From assembly GCF_012927415.1 (NCBI RefSeq), contig NZ_JABBPF010000172.1, positions 1-33,400 on the forward strand: a DNA stretch of 33,400 bases, read 5' to 3'. A model generated the notes under the pieces. That model was not told the origin of the DNA, did no database searches, and was given only the letters and a program-made list of their open reading frames with translations. Within the stretch, counting starts at the first letter, position 1. Each line of letters starts with the position of its first letter. Positions 24,923 through 32,693 of the stretch are shown one piece after another. The DNA comes from Polaromonas sp. GTDB lineage: Bacteria; Pseudomonadota; Gammaproteobacteria; Burkholderiales; Burkholderiaceae_C. Position numbers and translations under genes: made by a program.

Positions 24923-24939
24923 GCTATAAAATAGATAGC
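24923..24939 (+). repeat. AGCTAT-N7-ATAGCAAA short palindromic repeat, copy 3
   Basis: AGCTAT (from 24922), seven bases, ATAGC, then AAATG. The final AA directly precedes the ATG of the pseudouridine synthase gene, so the palindrome occupies its ribosome-binding region. Confidence 0.72.
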
Positions 24940-24941
24940 AA

Positions 24942-25790
24942 ATGCAAGAATCCCCCAAACCCAAAGCAGTGACTCCGCCCGCCAGCAGGGCAGTACGCAT
25001 TCCCAAGCCTGCCCCGTCTCTTCCAGGCTCGCCGGTGCCAACCGTGCGGCTGAACAAGCGCATGGCCGACCTGGGCCTGTGTTCGCGCCGCGAGGGCGAC
25101 GACTGGATCGCCCGTGGCTGGGTCCGCGTCAACGGCGTTCCCGCTGTCATGGGCCAGCCGGTGGCACTGGATGCGCGCATAGAAGTGGCGCGCGAGGCCG
25201 AGCAGCAGCAGCGCCAGCAGGTCACCATCCTGATCAACAAGCCGGTCGGCTATGTCAGCGGCCAGGCCGAAGACGGCCACCAGCCCGCCGTGGTGCTGGT
25301 GCAGCCGCAAAACCGCTGGAGCGAATGCAACAGCCGCATGCGCTGGGGCCATGAGCAACTGCGCGGCCTGGCGCCGGCCGGCCGCCTCGACATCGACTCG
25401 ATCGGCCTGCTGGTGCTGACGCAGGACGGCCGCGTCGCGCGTCAGCTGATCGGCGAAGGTTCTGACATTGAAAAAGAGTACCTGGTGCGCGTCAGCTACG
25501 GCGCTGAAGCGCTCAACGTGCAAGCCGTTTTCCCGCGTGAAAAACTCGCCCTGCTGTGCCACGGACTGAGCCTGGACGGGCAGGCGCTGCGGCCAGCGCA
25601 GGTGAGCTGGCAAAACCCCGAGCAGCTGCGGTTTGTGCTCAGGGAGGGCAAAAAACGCCAGATCCGGCGCATGTGCGAGCAGGTCGGGCTGTTTGTGACC
25701 GGGCTCAAGCGGGTGAGGATAGGCCGCGTCAACCTGGGCCATTTGCCGATTGGCCAGTGGCGCTATCTGGCGCCGCACGAGCAGTTCTGA
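24942..25790 (+). CDS. rluF: 23S rRNA pseudouridine synthase, RluF type
   Basis: A 282-residue RsuA/RluB/E/F-family pseudouridine synthase. After a 35-residue basic, Pro-rich leader comes an S4 RNA-binding domain (VRLNKRMADLGLCSRREGDDWIARGWVRVNG, about 35-80), then the catalytic domain with the motif LAPAGRLDIDSIGLLVLTQDGRVA, where Asp150 is the expected nucleophile. EGKKRQIRRMCEQVGLFVTGLKRVRIGRVNL near the end is the typical C-terminal motif. The combination of S4 domain and internal pattern suggests RluF (U2604 of 23S rRNA), but RluB/RluE-like specificity is not excluded. The ATG lies immediately after a palindromic repeat and lacks a normal ribosome binding site. Confidence 0.85.
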   Translation: MQESPKPKAVTPPASRAVRIPKPAPSLPGSPVPTVRLNKRMADLGLCSRREGDDWIARGWVRVNGVPAVMGQPVALDARIEVAREAEQQQRQQVTILINKPVGYVSGQAEDGHQPAVVLVQPQNRWSECNSRMRWGHEQLRGLAPAGRLDIDSIGLLVLTQDGRVARQLIGEGSDIEKEYLVRVSYGAEALNVQAVFPREKLALLCHGLSLDGQALRPAQVSWQNPEQLRFVLREGKKRQIRRMCEQVGLFVTGLKRVRIGRVNLGHLPIGQWRYLAPHEQF

Positions 25791-25812
25791 CCGGTTTTTT
25801 CAATAAAACCGG
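25791..25812 (+). terminator. Hairpin after the pseudouridine synthase gene
   Basis: A perfect 8-bp stem CCGGTTTT / AAAACCGG (25791-25798 and 25805-25812) directly follows the stop codon. There is no T run afterwards, so it may be a weak terminator or a 3' end-protecting structure. Confidence 0.45.
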
Positions 25813-25841
25813 CTCTCGTCCAATGAGTACGGTCACAGTTA

Positions 25842-25858
25842 GCTATTAAATAAATAGC
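25842..25858 (+). repeat. AGCTAT-N7-ATAGCAAA short palindromic repeat, copy 4
   Basis: AGCTAT (from 25841), seven bases and ATAGC followed by AAA, in the gap before the alpha/beta hydrolase gene. Same consensus and spacing as copies 1 and 3. Confidence 0.72.
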
Positions 25859-25895
25859 AAACATCGCGCTGGCCAAACACCTGCACAATCGGCGC

Positions 25896-27245
25896 ATGAG
25901 CACACTTTCTCCTGACGGCGAGGCCCCGCCCCGTTTCTCCAGCCTGCCCGCCTGGCTGCATGTTTCCGACATCCAGGGACTGGCGCAACTCGCCACGCAG
26001 GCCGCGCTGGGCGTCACAGGGCTGGCCGAAAACGTCCAGGGCAATGTCTACAAGGCGGTGGCGGCGTTGCTGGGGCCGTTCGGGGCCAGGTTTGTCGACC
26101 ACGCGCCAGGGGGCAGCGGTGTTAGGTCCGCCGGAATCACCGGGCTGGTCTACGGCGGCGTCAAGGGCATCACCCGGCTGGCCGGCGGGACCGTTAACGC
26201 CGTGCTGTCGGGGGTGGTGCCGCTGGTCGGCGAGCAGCGCTCTTCACGCCGGCGCGAAGCCATGCTGGCGGCCCTCAACGGTGTGCTGGGCGACCATTTG
26301 CAGGCAACGGCCAACCCGCTGGCGATCAGCATGAGCCTGCGCCACCAGGGCGAGTCCCTGCCGCTGGAAAAAGCCGCCCTGGCGCAGCGCCTGCCTGCCG
26401 CAACCAGCAAGGTGCTGGTGCTGATTCATGGCCTGTGCATGAACGACCTGCAATGGCGCACCCACGCCGCTGCAGGCGCGCCCCGGCAGGAGCACGATCA
26501 CGGCCTGCAACTGGCCGATGCCCTCGGCTATACCCCCGTTTATCTGCACTACAACACCGGTCTGCATACCTCCAGTAATGGCCAGCAACTGGCCGCACTG
26601 CTGGAGCAACTGTTGCAGGCCTGGCCGCAGCCGGTGCAGGAGTTGACGCTGCTGGGTCACAGCATGGGCGGCCTGGTGGCGCGCAGCGCGTGCCAGCAGG
26701 GCGCCCAAACCGGCTGCGCCTGGCCTGCACAGCTCAAACGGCTGATTTTTCTGGGTACGCCACACCACGGTGCGCCGCTCGAGCGCGTGGGCCACTGGGT
26801 CGATGCCATGCTGGAAAAACAGGCCGTTACCAGGCCCTTCGCCAAAATCGGCCAGATACGCAGCGCCGGCATTACCGATTTGCGCCATGGCAATTTGCTG
26901 GAGGCCGACTGGCTGGATGCCGGCCGCTTTGAAAGCGCGCGAGATTCCCGGCAAATCCTGCCGCTGCCCGCCAGCGTGGCCTGTTACGCCGTGGCCGCCA
27001 CCACCGTAACGCACGATAGCGGGCCACTGGCGCCGGTCAGGCGGGCCCTGAGCCACAAGATGATCGGCGACGGGCTGGTGCCGCTCGAAAGCGCATTGGG
27101 CCAGCACGAAAAGCCGGAGCGCTGCCTGGCGTTTGCACCCGAAAACCAATGGATTGCCCATGGCATGGGCCATCTGGAGTTGTTGAGCCGGCCGGAAGTG
27201 ACGCGGCAGCTGGTGGACTGGCTGCGGCGCCCGCTGGCCGCCTGA
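25896..27245 (+). CDS. Alpha/beta hydrolase (PGAP1/lipase-like esterase)
   Basis: A 449-residue protein with a lipase-type alpha/beta hydrolase domain in the C-terminal two thirds. The oxyanion strand is KVLVLIHGLCMNDLQW (His178-Gly179), the nucleophile elbow is LLGHSMGGLVAR with Ser256, and LIFLGTPHHGAPLERVGHWVD (about 283-303) is the sequence typical of PGAP1/GPI-deacylase-like and triacylglycerol-lipase-like proteins. A late Asp (GDGLVPLES) and His (IAHGMGHLELL) could complete the triad. The first 165 residues form an unrecognised helical region with Gly-rich segments (GVKGITRLAGGTVNAVLSGVVPLVG) that may touch the membrane. No signal peptide. The gene stands alone; substrate unknown. Confidence 0.82.
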   Translation: MSTLSPDGEAPPRFSSLPAWLHVSDIQGLAQLATQAALGVTGLAENVQGNVYKAVAALLGPFGARFVDHAPGGSGVRSAGITGLVYGGVKGITRLAGGTVNAVLSGVVPLVGEQRSSRRREAMLAALNGVLGDHLQATANPLAISMSLRHQGESLPLEKAALAQRLPAATSKVLVLIHGLCMNDLQWRTHAAAGAPRQEHDHGLQLADALGYTPVYLHYNTGLHTSSNGQQLAALLEQLLQAWPQPVQELTLLGHSMGGLVARSACQQGAQTGCAWPAQLKRLIFLGTPHHGAPLERVGHWVDAMLEKQAVTRPFAKIGQIRSAGITDLRHGNLLEADWLDAGRFESARDSRQILPLPASVACYAVAATTVTHDSGPLAPVRRALSHKMIGDGLVPLESALGQHEKPERCLAFAPENQWIAHGMGHLELLSRPEVTRQLVDWLRRPLAA

Positions 27246-27728
27246 TTCTGGTTTCGGGCTTACGCATGCCGGCGTGCGGGGGGCGCCGGTACAGGCCTAG
27301 TTTGTCCCGCGCTCTCATCCCCTTTTTGCCGCAAGCTTCTCTGCCGAAAGATAAAGGATGGGTTTGTGCTTGGTCAAGCTACAGGGTCTTCATGGATTTA
27401 ACCTGGTGCCGCCTGGGGATAACCCTTAAAAAACCGAAGCACCTTGAAATTATTGGTTGCAATTGACGCATATGGAACCACTCAAAGCCTTGAATTTCCA
27501 CAATTAGATACAAGTTCTGCGGCGCCTTAGATTGGTCGAACTTGATGCGCTAACTGGTTGAATTCGTGAATTATTTCATTGTTTGTCGATTGAGGCTGGT
27601 TGTTGCCGTAAAAGATTTCGCTTACGATAAGTGACGTTTGAAGTGATTCCAGTGAATGTGGTGTTAATTGCTGCAGGCGACATGTAAGTTAGGTAACACG
27701 CGGCGAGGCCGCAGAACAGGAAATTGTT
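27246..27728. other. 483-base gap upstream of the pilus operon
   Basis: No gene seen. The part from about 27420 to 27700 is visibly richer in A and T than its surroundings. A possible promoter is TTGCCG (27603-27608) with GATAAG 17 bases further (27626-27631), about 100 bases before the pilin start. This is a weak match and no repeat or operator is evident. Confidence 0.4.
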
Positions 27729-28256
27729 GTGAAAAAGAATGTTTTTGCCAAGTTTGCGCTGATTGCTTTGGGAACTTGCGCTGTTGCAGCTTCTGCCGCG
27801 ACAAGCACTGCAACCTTTCAGGTGCTCATGAAAGTCCAGAGTTCGTGCGCGGTGACGGCTGGGTTAGCTTCCAACATCGATCTGGGCCCCCAGTTGTCGA
27901 CTGCGACCGCCCTGACTGGTAGTAGCACTATCAGCGTGACCTGCTCCAAGAAGACGCCGTACTTCATCGGCTTGGCGCCGTCCAACGCCAACACGCTGGG
28001 TCTGGGTTCGATGGCTGCGCTGAATGTAGCGCCGGTCACCGGCAATACCGACGCCGTTCCCTACCAGCTCCGTTCCGCGACGGGCATTGCTGGCGCCATC
28101 TGGGGCAATACTGCAACCGCCACGGCCGTTGGTAATGGCGTGAGCGGTACCGGTACCGGTGGGTCGCAATCGATTCCGGTTTATGCCACAGCTGCAAGCG
28201 CCAACTTCACGCCCGACAGTTATGCCGACACGGTTACAGTTACCGTGAATTACTGA
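27729..28256 (+). CDS. Csu-type pilin, spore coat U (SCPU) domain protein
   Basis: A 175-residue secreted protein, the likely major subunit of a Csu-family (archaic, sigma/pi-like) chaperone-usher pilus. The start is GTG with AGGA seven bases upstream. The signal peptide is KKNVFAKFALIALGTCAVAASA|A. The mature domain carries Cys40 in VQSSCAVTA and Cys72 in ISVTCSKKTPYFIGLAP, probably a disulfide pair, then TGNTDAVPYQL and the closing strand SANFTPDSYADTVTVTVNY. The last motif recurs in the tip protein at 31357-32361, which fits a common fold. It opens a four-gene operon with chaperone, usher and tip genes. Confidence 0.9.
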   Translation: MKKNVFAKFALIALGTCAVAASAATSTATFQVLMKVQSSCAVTAGLASNIDLGPQLSTATALTGSSTISVTCSKKTPYFIGLAPSNANTLGLGSMAALNVAPVTGNTDAVPYQLRSATGIAGAIWGNTATATAVGNGVSGTGTGGSQSIPVYATAASANFTPDSYADTVTVTVNY

Positions 28257-28266
28257 TAATCGTGTC

Positions 28267-29004
28267 ATGACCCGCCGCTTGCGATATTCCCTGATTACCG
28301 CATTCTGGCTGGTGTGCGGAATGGCTGCAGCAAGCGGCCTGCAGGTGTCGCCGATCACGCTGACCCTGCCGCCGACGCAAAACGCTGATGGCCTCTGGCT
28401 CAGCAACACCGGCGACAACGTGGTGAGCGCGCAGATCCGGGTCTATCGCTGGACGCAGGAGGGTTTCGAGGACAAGCTAACACCTTCGCGCGGCCTGCTG
28501 GTCAGTCCGCCGATGTTGCAGTTGCCCGCCGAGGGCCGTCAACTGATCCGGGCGATCCGTGCCGGGGCGCCGCCCAATGGCGCGGGGGCCGTGCAAGAGG
28601 CTTATCGCATCATCATCGATGAACTTCCGGTGGACACGCAGGGCAAGAAGGGCTTGCAGTTTGTACTGCGCTATTCGGTGCCGATTTTTGTTCAGCCCGC
28701 CGGGGAGCCGCCCATCGCGCCTCAACTGCGCTGGGCTGTGCGCGATGAAGCGGGTACGGCGTTTCTGGAAGTTGCCAACAGTGGCGGCAGCCACGCCCAG
28801 TTGGCTGATTTGAGTTTTACCGATACCGCCGGTCGCCGCACCGCAGTGCATGCCGGGCTGCTCGGCTATGTCTTGCCAGGTGCGAAAATGCGCTGGGCTT
28901 TGAAGCCCGCCGCAGCGACCTTCACCGCTGGCGGCAGCTGGGAAGCAATGATCAATGGCAATACAGCGCAGCAAAACATCCAGACGGCTGATAGCCCTCG
29001 TTGA
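28267..29004 (+). CDS. Fimbrial periplasmic chaperone (PapD/CsuC type)
   Basis: A 245-residue chaperone with signal peptide (RRLRYSLITAFWLVCGMAAA) followed by two Ig-like domains. The N-terminal domain has LQVSPITLTLPPTQNADGLWLSNTGDNVVSAQIRVYRW and VSPPMLQLPAEGRQLIRAIR. The G1 region LQFVLRYSVPIFVQP provides alternating hydrophobic residues for donor-strand complementation of pilins. The second domain begins near PQLRWAVRDEAGTAFLEVANSGGSHAQL. It folds pilins in the periplasm and delivers them to the usher. It begins 10 bases after the pilin stop and overlaps the usher gene by 50 bases. Confidence 0.92.
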   Translation: MTRRLRYSLITAFWLVCGMAAASGLQVSPITLTLPPTQNADGLWLSNTGDNVVSAQIRVYRWTQEGFEDKLTPSRGLLVSPPMLQLPAEGRQLIRAIRAGAPPNGAGAVQEAYRIIIDELPVDTQGKKGLQFVLRYSVPIFVQPAGEPPIAPQLRWAVRDEAGTAFLEVANSGGSHAQLADLSFTDTAGRRTAVHAGLLGYVLPGAKMRWALKPAAATFTAGGSWEAMINGNTAQQNIQTADSPR

Positions 29005-31360
29005 GGGATTGTTTCTGCTGCATGGTTTGCTGATGTCTGCGGCGCATGCCGTGAGCACGCCGCCGCCAGTCGCTACCTCACCGCTGCTGATCTCTGATGC
29101 CGGCGAGAGCCAGCTCGCTGGATCTCGCGGTACTGATCTTTATCTGGACCTAAGCCTCAACGGCATGCTGCGCGGTCTGGTGCCCTTCGGTTTGCGCGAT
29201 GGCGAGCTGTGGGCCAGTGCGGCTGTTCTGCGCCAACTCGGCTTCGTGCTGCCGGCGGGCAACTTCGATCAGGTGCGTGTGGCCAGCCTGCCGGGTGTGC
29301 AGGTGCAATTCGACGCCGGGCGCCAGAGCGTGGCGATTACAGCGCCGCTGGCGCTGCTCAAGCTACCCACCACGGTGATAGGCGAGACCCCTGCCACCGC
29401 GCAAGCCGTGAGCACCTCACCCGGCATACTGCTCAACTACGACCTGTATGGAACGCAGGGCAGCGGCAACACTTCAAGCCTGAACGCCTTCACTGAAATT
29501 CGCGCTTTCAACGGCAGCGGGGTGCTAAGCAACACTACGCTGATGCAGTCGTCGCGCAGTGAAAGCGCGGGAGTGCAAGGCCATACGGCGCGGCTCGACA
29601 CCACCTGGAGCCGCTCCTTTCAGGATGAGCTGTTAACGCTGCGTGTGGGCGACACGCTCACCGCCGCGCTGCCCTGGTCGCGCGCCACGCGCATTGGCGG
29701 CATTCAGTTGTCGCGCAACTTCGCGCTGCAGCCCTATAAAACCACCGCGCCGCTGCCCGCGTTCATCGGCTCGGCCACCTTGCCGTCCGAAGTGGAGCTG
29801 TATGTCAACGGCATGCGGCAGTACCGCGGCCAAGTGCCGGCCGGCCCGTTCCAGCTCAACACCCTTCCCAATATCAACAGCACCGGTCAGGCGCAGGTGG
29901 TGCTGACCGATGCCCTGGGCCGCGCTACCACGCTTAATTTTTCGCTTTATGACACGCACCAGTTGCTGGCCAAGGGCTTGTCTGACTGGTCTGTGGACTT
30001 GGGCGCGGTGCGTCAGAACTACGGCCTGAGCTCTTTCGACTATGGCCGTGATCCAGTGGCAAGCGGCACTTGGCGCTACGGCGTCAGCGACAGTTTCACG
30101 CTGGAGACGCACGGCGAAGCCACACGCGGATTGGCTGCGGCCGGCGCTGGCGGCGCATGGCAGCTCGGGGGCCTCGGGCTTTTGTCGGGCGCGGTAGCCC
30201 AAAGCAGCCACGGCGCGGGCAACGGCACGCAGTTCAACCTCGGCTACAGCTGGCAAAACCAGCACCTCAACTTTGGCCTGGACAGCACCCGCACCCGCGG
30301 CGATTACCGTGACGTAGCCTCGCTCTATGGCAGTGCTACGCCCACCGGAACCGGTCGCACGCTGGTCGGCTACAGCACCGAAAACCTGGGCAGCTTTGGT
30401 GCGACTTACCTTTACTTGCGCTATGCCGGGCAGGATGCCACGCGGTTTGCAAGCGCCTACTGGTTCAAGTCGCTAGGCCGCTCGGCCTCGTTCAATGTCA
30501 GCCTGAACCAGAACCTGGCCAAGCCCAGCGAGCGCAACCTGTTCGTCGGCGTGAGCTGGGCGCTGGACGGAGGCACCAGCATCAGCACCGGCCTGCAGCG
30601 CGACAACACTCGCACCAGCTACACCGCCGACGCCCAGAATTCGGCGCCCAGCGAGGGCGGCTTTGGTTGGCGCGCGGGCACCCGCGTGGCCGAGGGCCAG
30701 AATGGCGGCCAGGCCGAACTCAACTATCTGGGCCGCTATGGCCGAGTGGCCACCGGCGTCAGCATCTTTGGCGACAGTCGCTATGCTTACGTCAACGCCA
30801 GCGGTGGGCTGGTGTTCATGGGCGGCCAACCCTTTGCTTCGCGGCGTATCGACAGTGCGTTTGCCGTGGTCTCGACCGATGGCGTGGCCGGCGTGCCGGT
30901 GATGCTGGAAAACCGCAAGATTGGCCTGACCGACAGCAAGGGCATGCTGCTGGTTGTGCCGCTCAACGCCTACCAGAACAACCAGCTGGCGATTGACCCG
31001 ATGCAGCTGCCCGCCAGCCTGCGCCTCACCAGCACCAAGATGATGGCAACGCCGAGTGATCGCGCCGGCACCCTGGTGCGATTCGGTATCACGCCGATAC
31101 GCGCGGCCTCCATCCTGCTGGTTGATGCCGCCAACCAGCCAATGCCCGTGGGCAGCCTGGTGCGTGTTAACGGGCAGGGGGGCGAACCGGCGTTGGTCGG
31201 CTTCGACGGCGTGGTCTACCTGGATACGCTGGACACCCATAATGTGTTGAACGTAGTAACGCCTGACGGCGCTTGTCGCGTAAGTTTTGACTACCTCAAA
31301 GACGGCGAGGGCATTCCTGAAATCGGGCCACTGCGCTGTGTTAAGGACACATCTCAATGA
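28955..31360 (+). CDS. Fimbrial outer-membrane usher (FimD/PapC/CsuD type)
   Basis: An 801-residue usher that assembles the pilus at the outer membrane. The signal peptide is MAIQRSKTSRRLIALVEGLFLLHGLLMSAAHA, and this fixes the start at 28955 despite the 50-base overlap with the chaperone gene. The N-terminal domain has DLYLDLSLNGMLRGLVPFGLRDGELWASAAVLRQLGF. The barrel and plug region has RIGGIQLSRNFALQPYKTTAPLPAFIGSATLPSEVELYVNGMRQYRGQVPAGPFQLNTLP, the best usher signature. The C-terminal domains include GVAGVPVMLENRKIGLTDSKGMLLVVPLNAYQNNQLAIDP. Shorter than FimD (about 830-880), as usual for Csu ushers. Its stop overlaps the tip gene start (ATGA). Confidence 0.94.
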   Translation: MAIQRSKTSRRLIALVEGLFLLHGLLMSAAHAVSTPPPVATSPLLISDAGESQLAGSRGTDLYLDLSLNGMLRGLVPFGLRDGELWASAAVLRQLGFVLPAGNFDQVRVASLPGVQVQFDAGRQSVAITAPLALLKLPTTVIGETPATAQAVSTSPGILLNYDLYGTQGSGNTSSLNAFTEIRAFNGSGVLSNTTLMQSSRSESAGVQGHTARLDTTWSRSFQDELLTLRVGDTLTAALPWSRATRIGGIQLSRNFALQPYKTTAPLPAFIGSATLPSEVELYVNGMRQYRGQVPAGPFQLNTLPNINSTGQAQVVLTDALGRATTLNFSLYDTHQLLAKGLSDWSVDLGAVRQNYGLSSFDYGRDPVASGTWRYGVSDSFTLETHGEATRGLAAAGAGGAWQLGGLGLLSGAVAQSSHGAGNGTQFNLGYSWQNQHLNFGLDSTRTRGDYRDVASLYGSATPTGTGRTLVGYSTENLGSFGATYLYLRYAGQDATRFASAYWFKSLGRSASFNVSLNQNLAKPSERNLFVGVSWALDGGTSISTGLQRDNTRTSYTADAQNSAPSEGGFGWRAGTRVAEGQNGGQAELNYLGRYGRVATGVSIFGDSRYAYVNASGGLVFMGGQPFASRRIDSAFAVVSTDGVAGVPVMLENRKIGLTDSKGMLLVVPLNAYQNNQLAIDPMQLPASLRLTSTKMMATPSDRAGTLVRFGITPIRAASILLVDAANQPMPVGSLVRVNGQGGEPALVGFDGVVYLDTLDTHNVLNVVTPDGACRVSFDYLKDGEGIPEIGPLRCVKDTSQ

Positions 31361-32361
31361 AAGTTCTGTCACTGTTACTCGCGCACCTGTGCCCGCTATG
31401 GCTGATGCCGGGCACCTCGCACGCCGCCGACCCGGTGGTTTGCAGTGCCTCTATCAGCGGTGGGCTCAACTTTGGCAGCAGCATCGAGCCGCAAATCCCG
31501 GGCAATAGCGATGTATCTTCTAGCCTGAGTTACACCTGCACCAACACTACCAACACAGCCTACTGGGTCACCGTGTGCTTCAACATCGCTGACGGGCCGC
31601 TTGGCGTCAGCGGCGGTCGCCGGCAAATGAGCGGACCGGGTGGCAATGTCGGCTTCCAACTCTACACGGATGCTGCCCGCACGCTGGTTTGGGGAGCCAT
31701 CAACAGTAGCAACTTTCCGACGCCGGTTCGCCCTGCCAATTTCCAGATTTCGAAGAACGCAAGTGCGACGGCATCGATTCCCATATACGGGCGACTCTTC
31801 GGCGGCCAGGCGAACGCAACGGCCGGCAACTACACCACCAGCTTTGCCTATCCGAATGTCCAGATCACCGGCAGCTTGCAGACTGGCAGCAGCAGCGGTG
31901 GCAGCTGCGGCAGTGCTGGCACCGATGCAGCCGGTTTCGCCAGCTTCCCGGTCAGTGCCAGCTACGTCAACAGCTGTACAGTTACAGCCACCGACCTCGA
32001 CTTTGGAACACAGAATTCTACCGCCGTCAACGTTGGGCCCACCGGCAACGGCTTGGTCAACATCGTATGCTCAAAAGCCGCCCCTTATACCATCGGCCTG
32101 AAGCCGAATAGCACCAATTCCACGGTGGGCGCCGGCACGATGACGGGTCTTACATCCGGCAATACTGACAAGGTGCCGTACCAGCTTTACGCCAACGCCG
32201 GTCTAACCATCGTATGGGGTGATACACCGGGCAGCAACACCATCCCCGGCACCGGTACCGGTGCGGTGCAGCCAGCCGTCTCAGTCTACGGCAAAGTGCC
32301 AAGTGCCAATTTCACCCCTGACAGTTACCAAGACACCGTGACGATCAACGTCAGGTATTAA
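31357..32361 (+). CDS. Two-domain SCPU tip protein of the Csu-type pilus (CsuE-like)
   Basis: A 334-residue secreted protein with two SCPU domains. The first is at about 25-172 (VVCSASISGGLNFGSSI...SLSYTCTNTTNTAYWVTVCFN). The second is at about 205-334 (NSCTVTATDLDFGTQN...VNIVCSKAAPYTIGLKP...SGNTDKVPYQLY...SANFTPDSYQDTVTINVRY) and resembles the pilin at 27729-28256. A Ser/Gly linker (SSSGGSCGSAGTD) joins them. This layout matches CsuE-type tip adhesins, where the N-terminal domain binds surfaces and the C-terminal one joins the rod. The signal peptide is MKVLSLLLAHLCPLWLMPGTSHA|A. It is translationally coupled to the usher gene and closes the operon. Confidence 0.9.
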   Translation: MKVLSLLLAHLCPLWLMPGTSHAADPVVCSASISGGLNFGSSIEPQIPGNSDVSSSLSYTCTNTTNTAYWVTVCFNIADGPLGVSGGRRQMSGPGGNVGFQLYTDAARTLVWGAINSSNFPTPVRPANFQISKNASATASIPIYGRLFGGQANATAGNYTTSFAYPNVQITGSLQTGSSSGGSCGSAGTDAAGFASFPVSASYVNSCTVTATDLDFGTQNSTAVNVGPTGNGLVNIVCSKAAPYTIGLKPNSTNSTVGAGTMTGLTSGNTDKVPYQLYANAGLTIVWGDTPGSNTIPGTGTGAVQPAVSVYGKVPSANFTPDSYQDTVTINVRY

Positions 32362-32693
32362 TAGGGTGGTTCTGCATTTCCCGCAGTCCCTCGTCTGTTG
32401 AATCAGCCCTCATCTTTGCTTCCTGACTTAAACCATTTCTGGTGTACGTTGCACTGATGTGGCATGCTATTTATTTGTAAATTAATGCCGGACAATCAGG
32501 AAACCGCCTCTGGCGTTTTGACAATATCCTTCTCCGGCAAGACCAGCGCGTCGCACCAGGTAGATGCTGCAGATATCTGGGGGCTGGGCTGCTATTGCGC
32601 ATAATCCGGACTTGATAAATCGCGGCTGCGCCCCTATTTCCGGATGTTCCGCGGTGTTCAAACTTCATTCCCTCCATTTTTCTTCATAATTCA
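32362..32693. other. 332-base gap between the pilus operon and htpG
   Basis: No gene seen. It holds a degenerate half of the GCTAT palindrome (32466-32470, framed by GGCAT/ATGCC), a weak hairpin CGCC-tct-GGCG followed by TTTT (32505-32519) that might end the pilus transcript, and the sigma-32-like promoter of htpG. Confidence 0.5.
32611..32639 (+). promoter_or_regulatory. Sigma-32-like heat-shock promoter of htpG
   Basis: CTTGATA (32611-32617), a 13-base spacer and CCCCTATTT (32631-32639) agree well with the sigma-32 consensus CTTGAAA / CCCCATNT. It lies about 55 bases before the htpG start codon, and htpG is a classic heat-shock gene. Confidence 0.78.

Noticed and set aside
32471-32677. 68-codon minus-strand frame upstream of htpG
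   Set aside because: No ribosome site, no family pattern, and it covers the sigma-32-like promoter.
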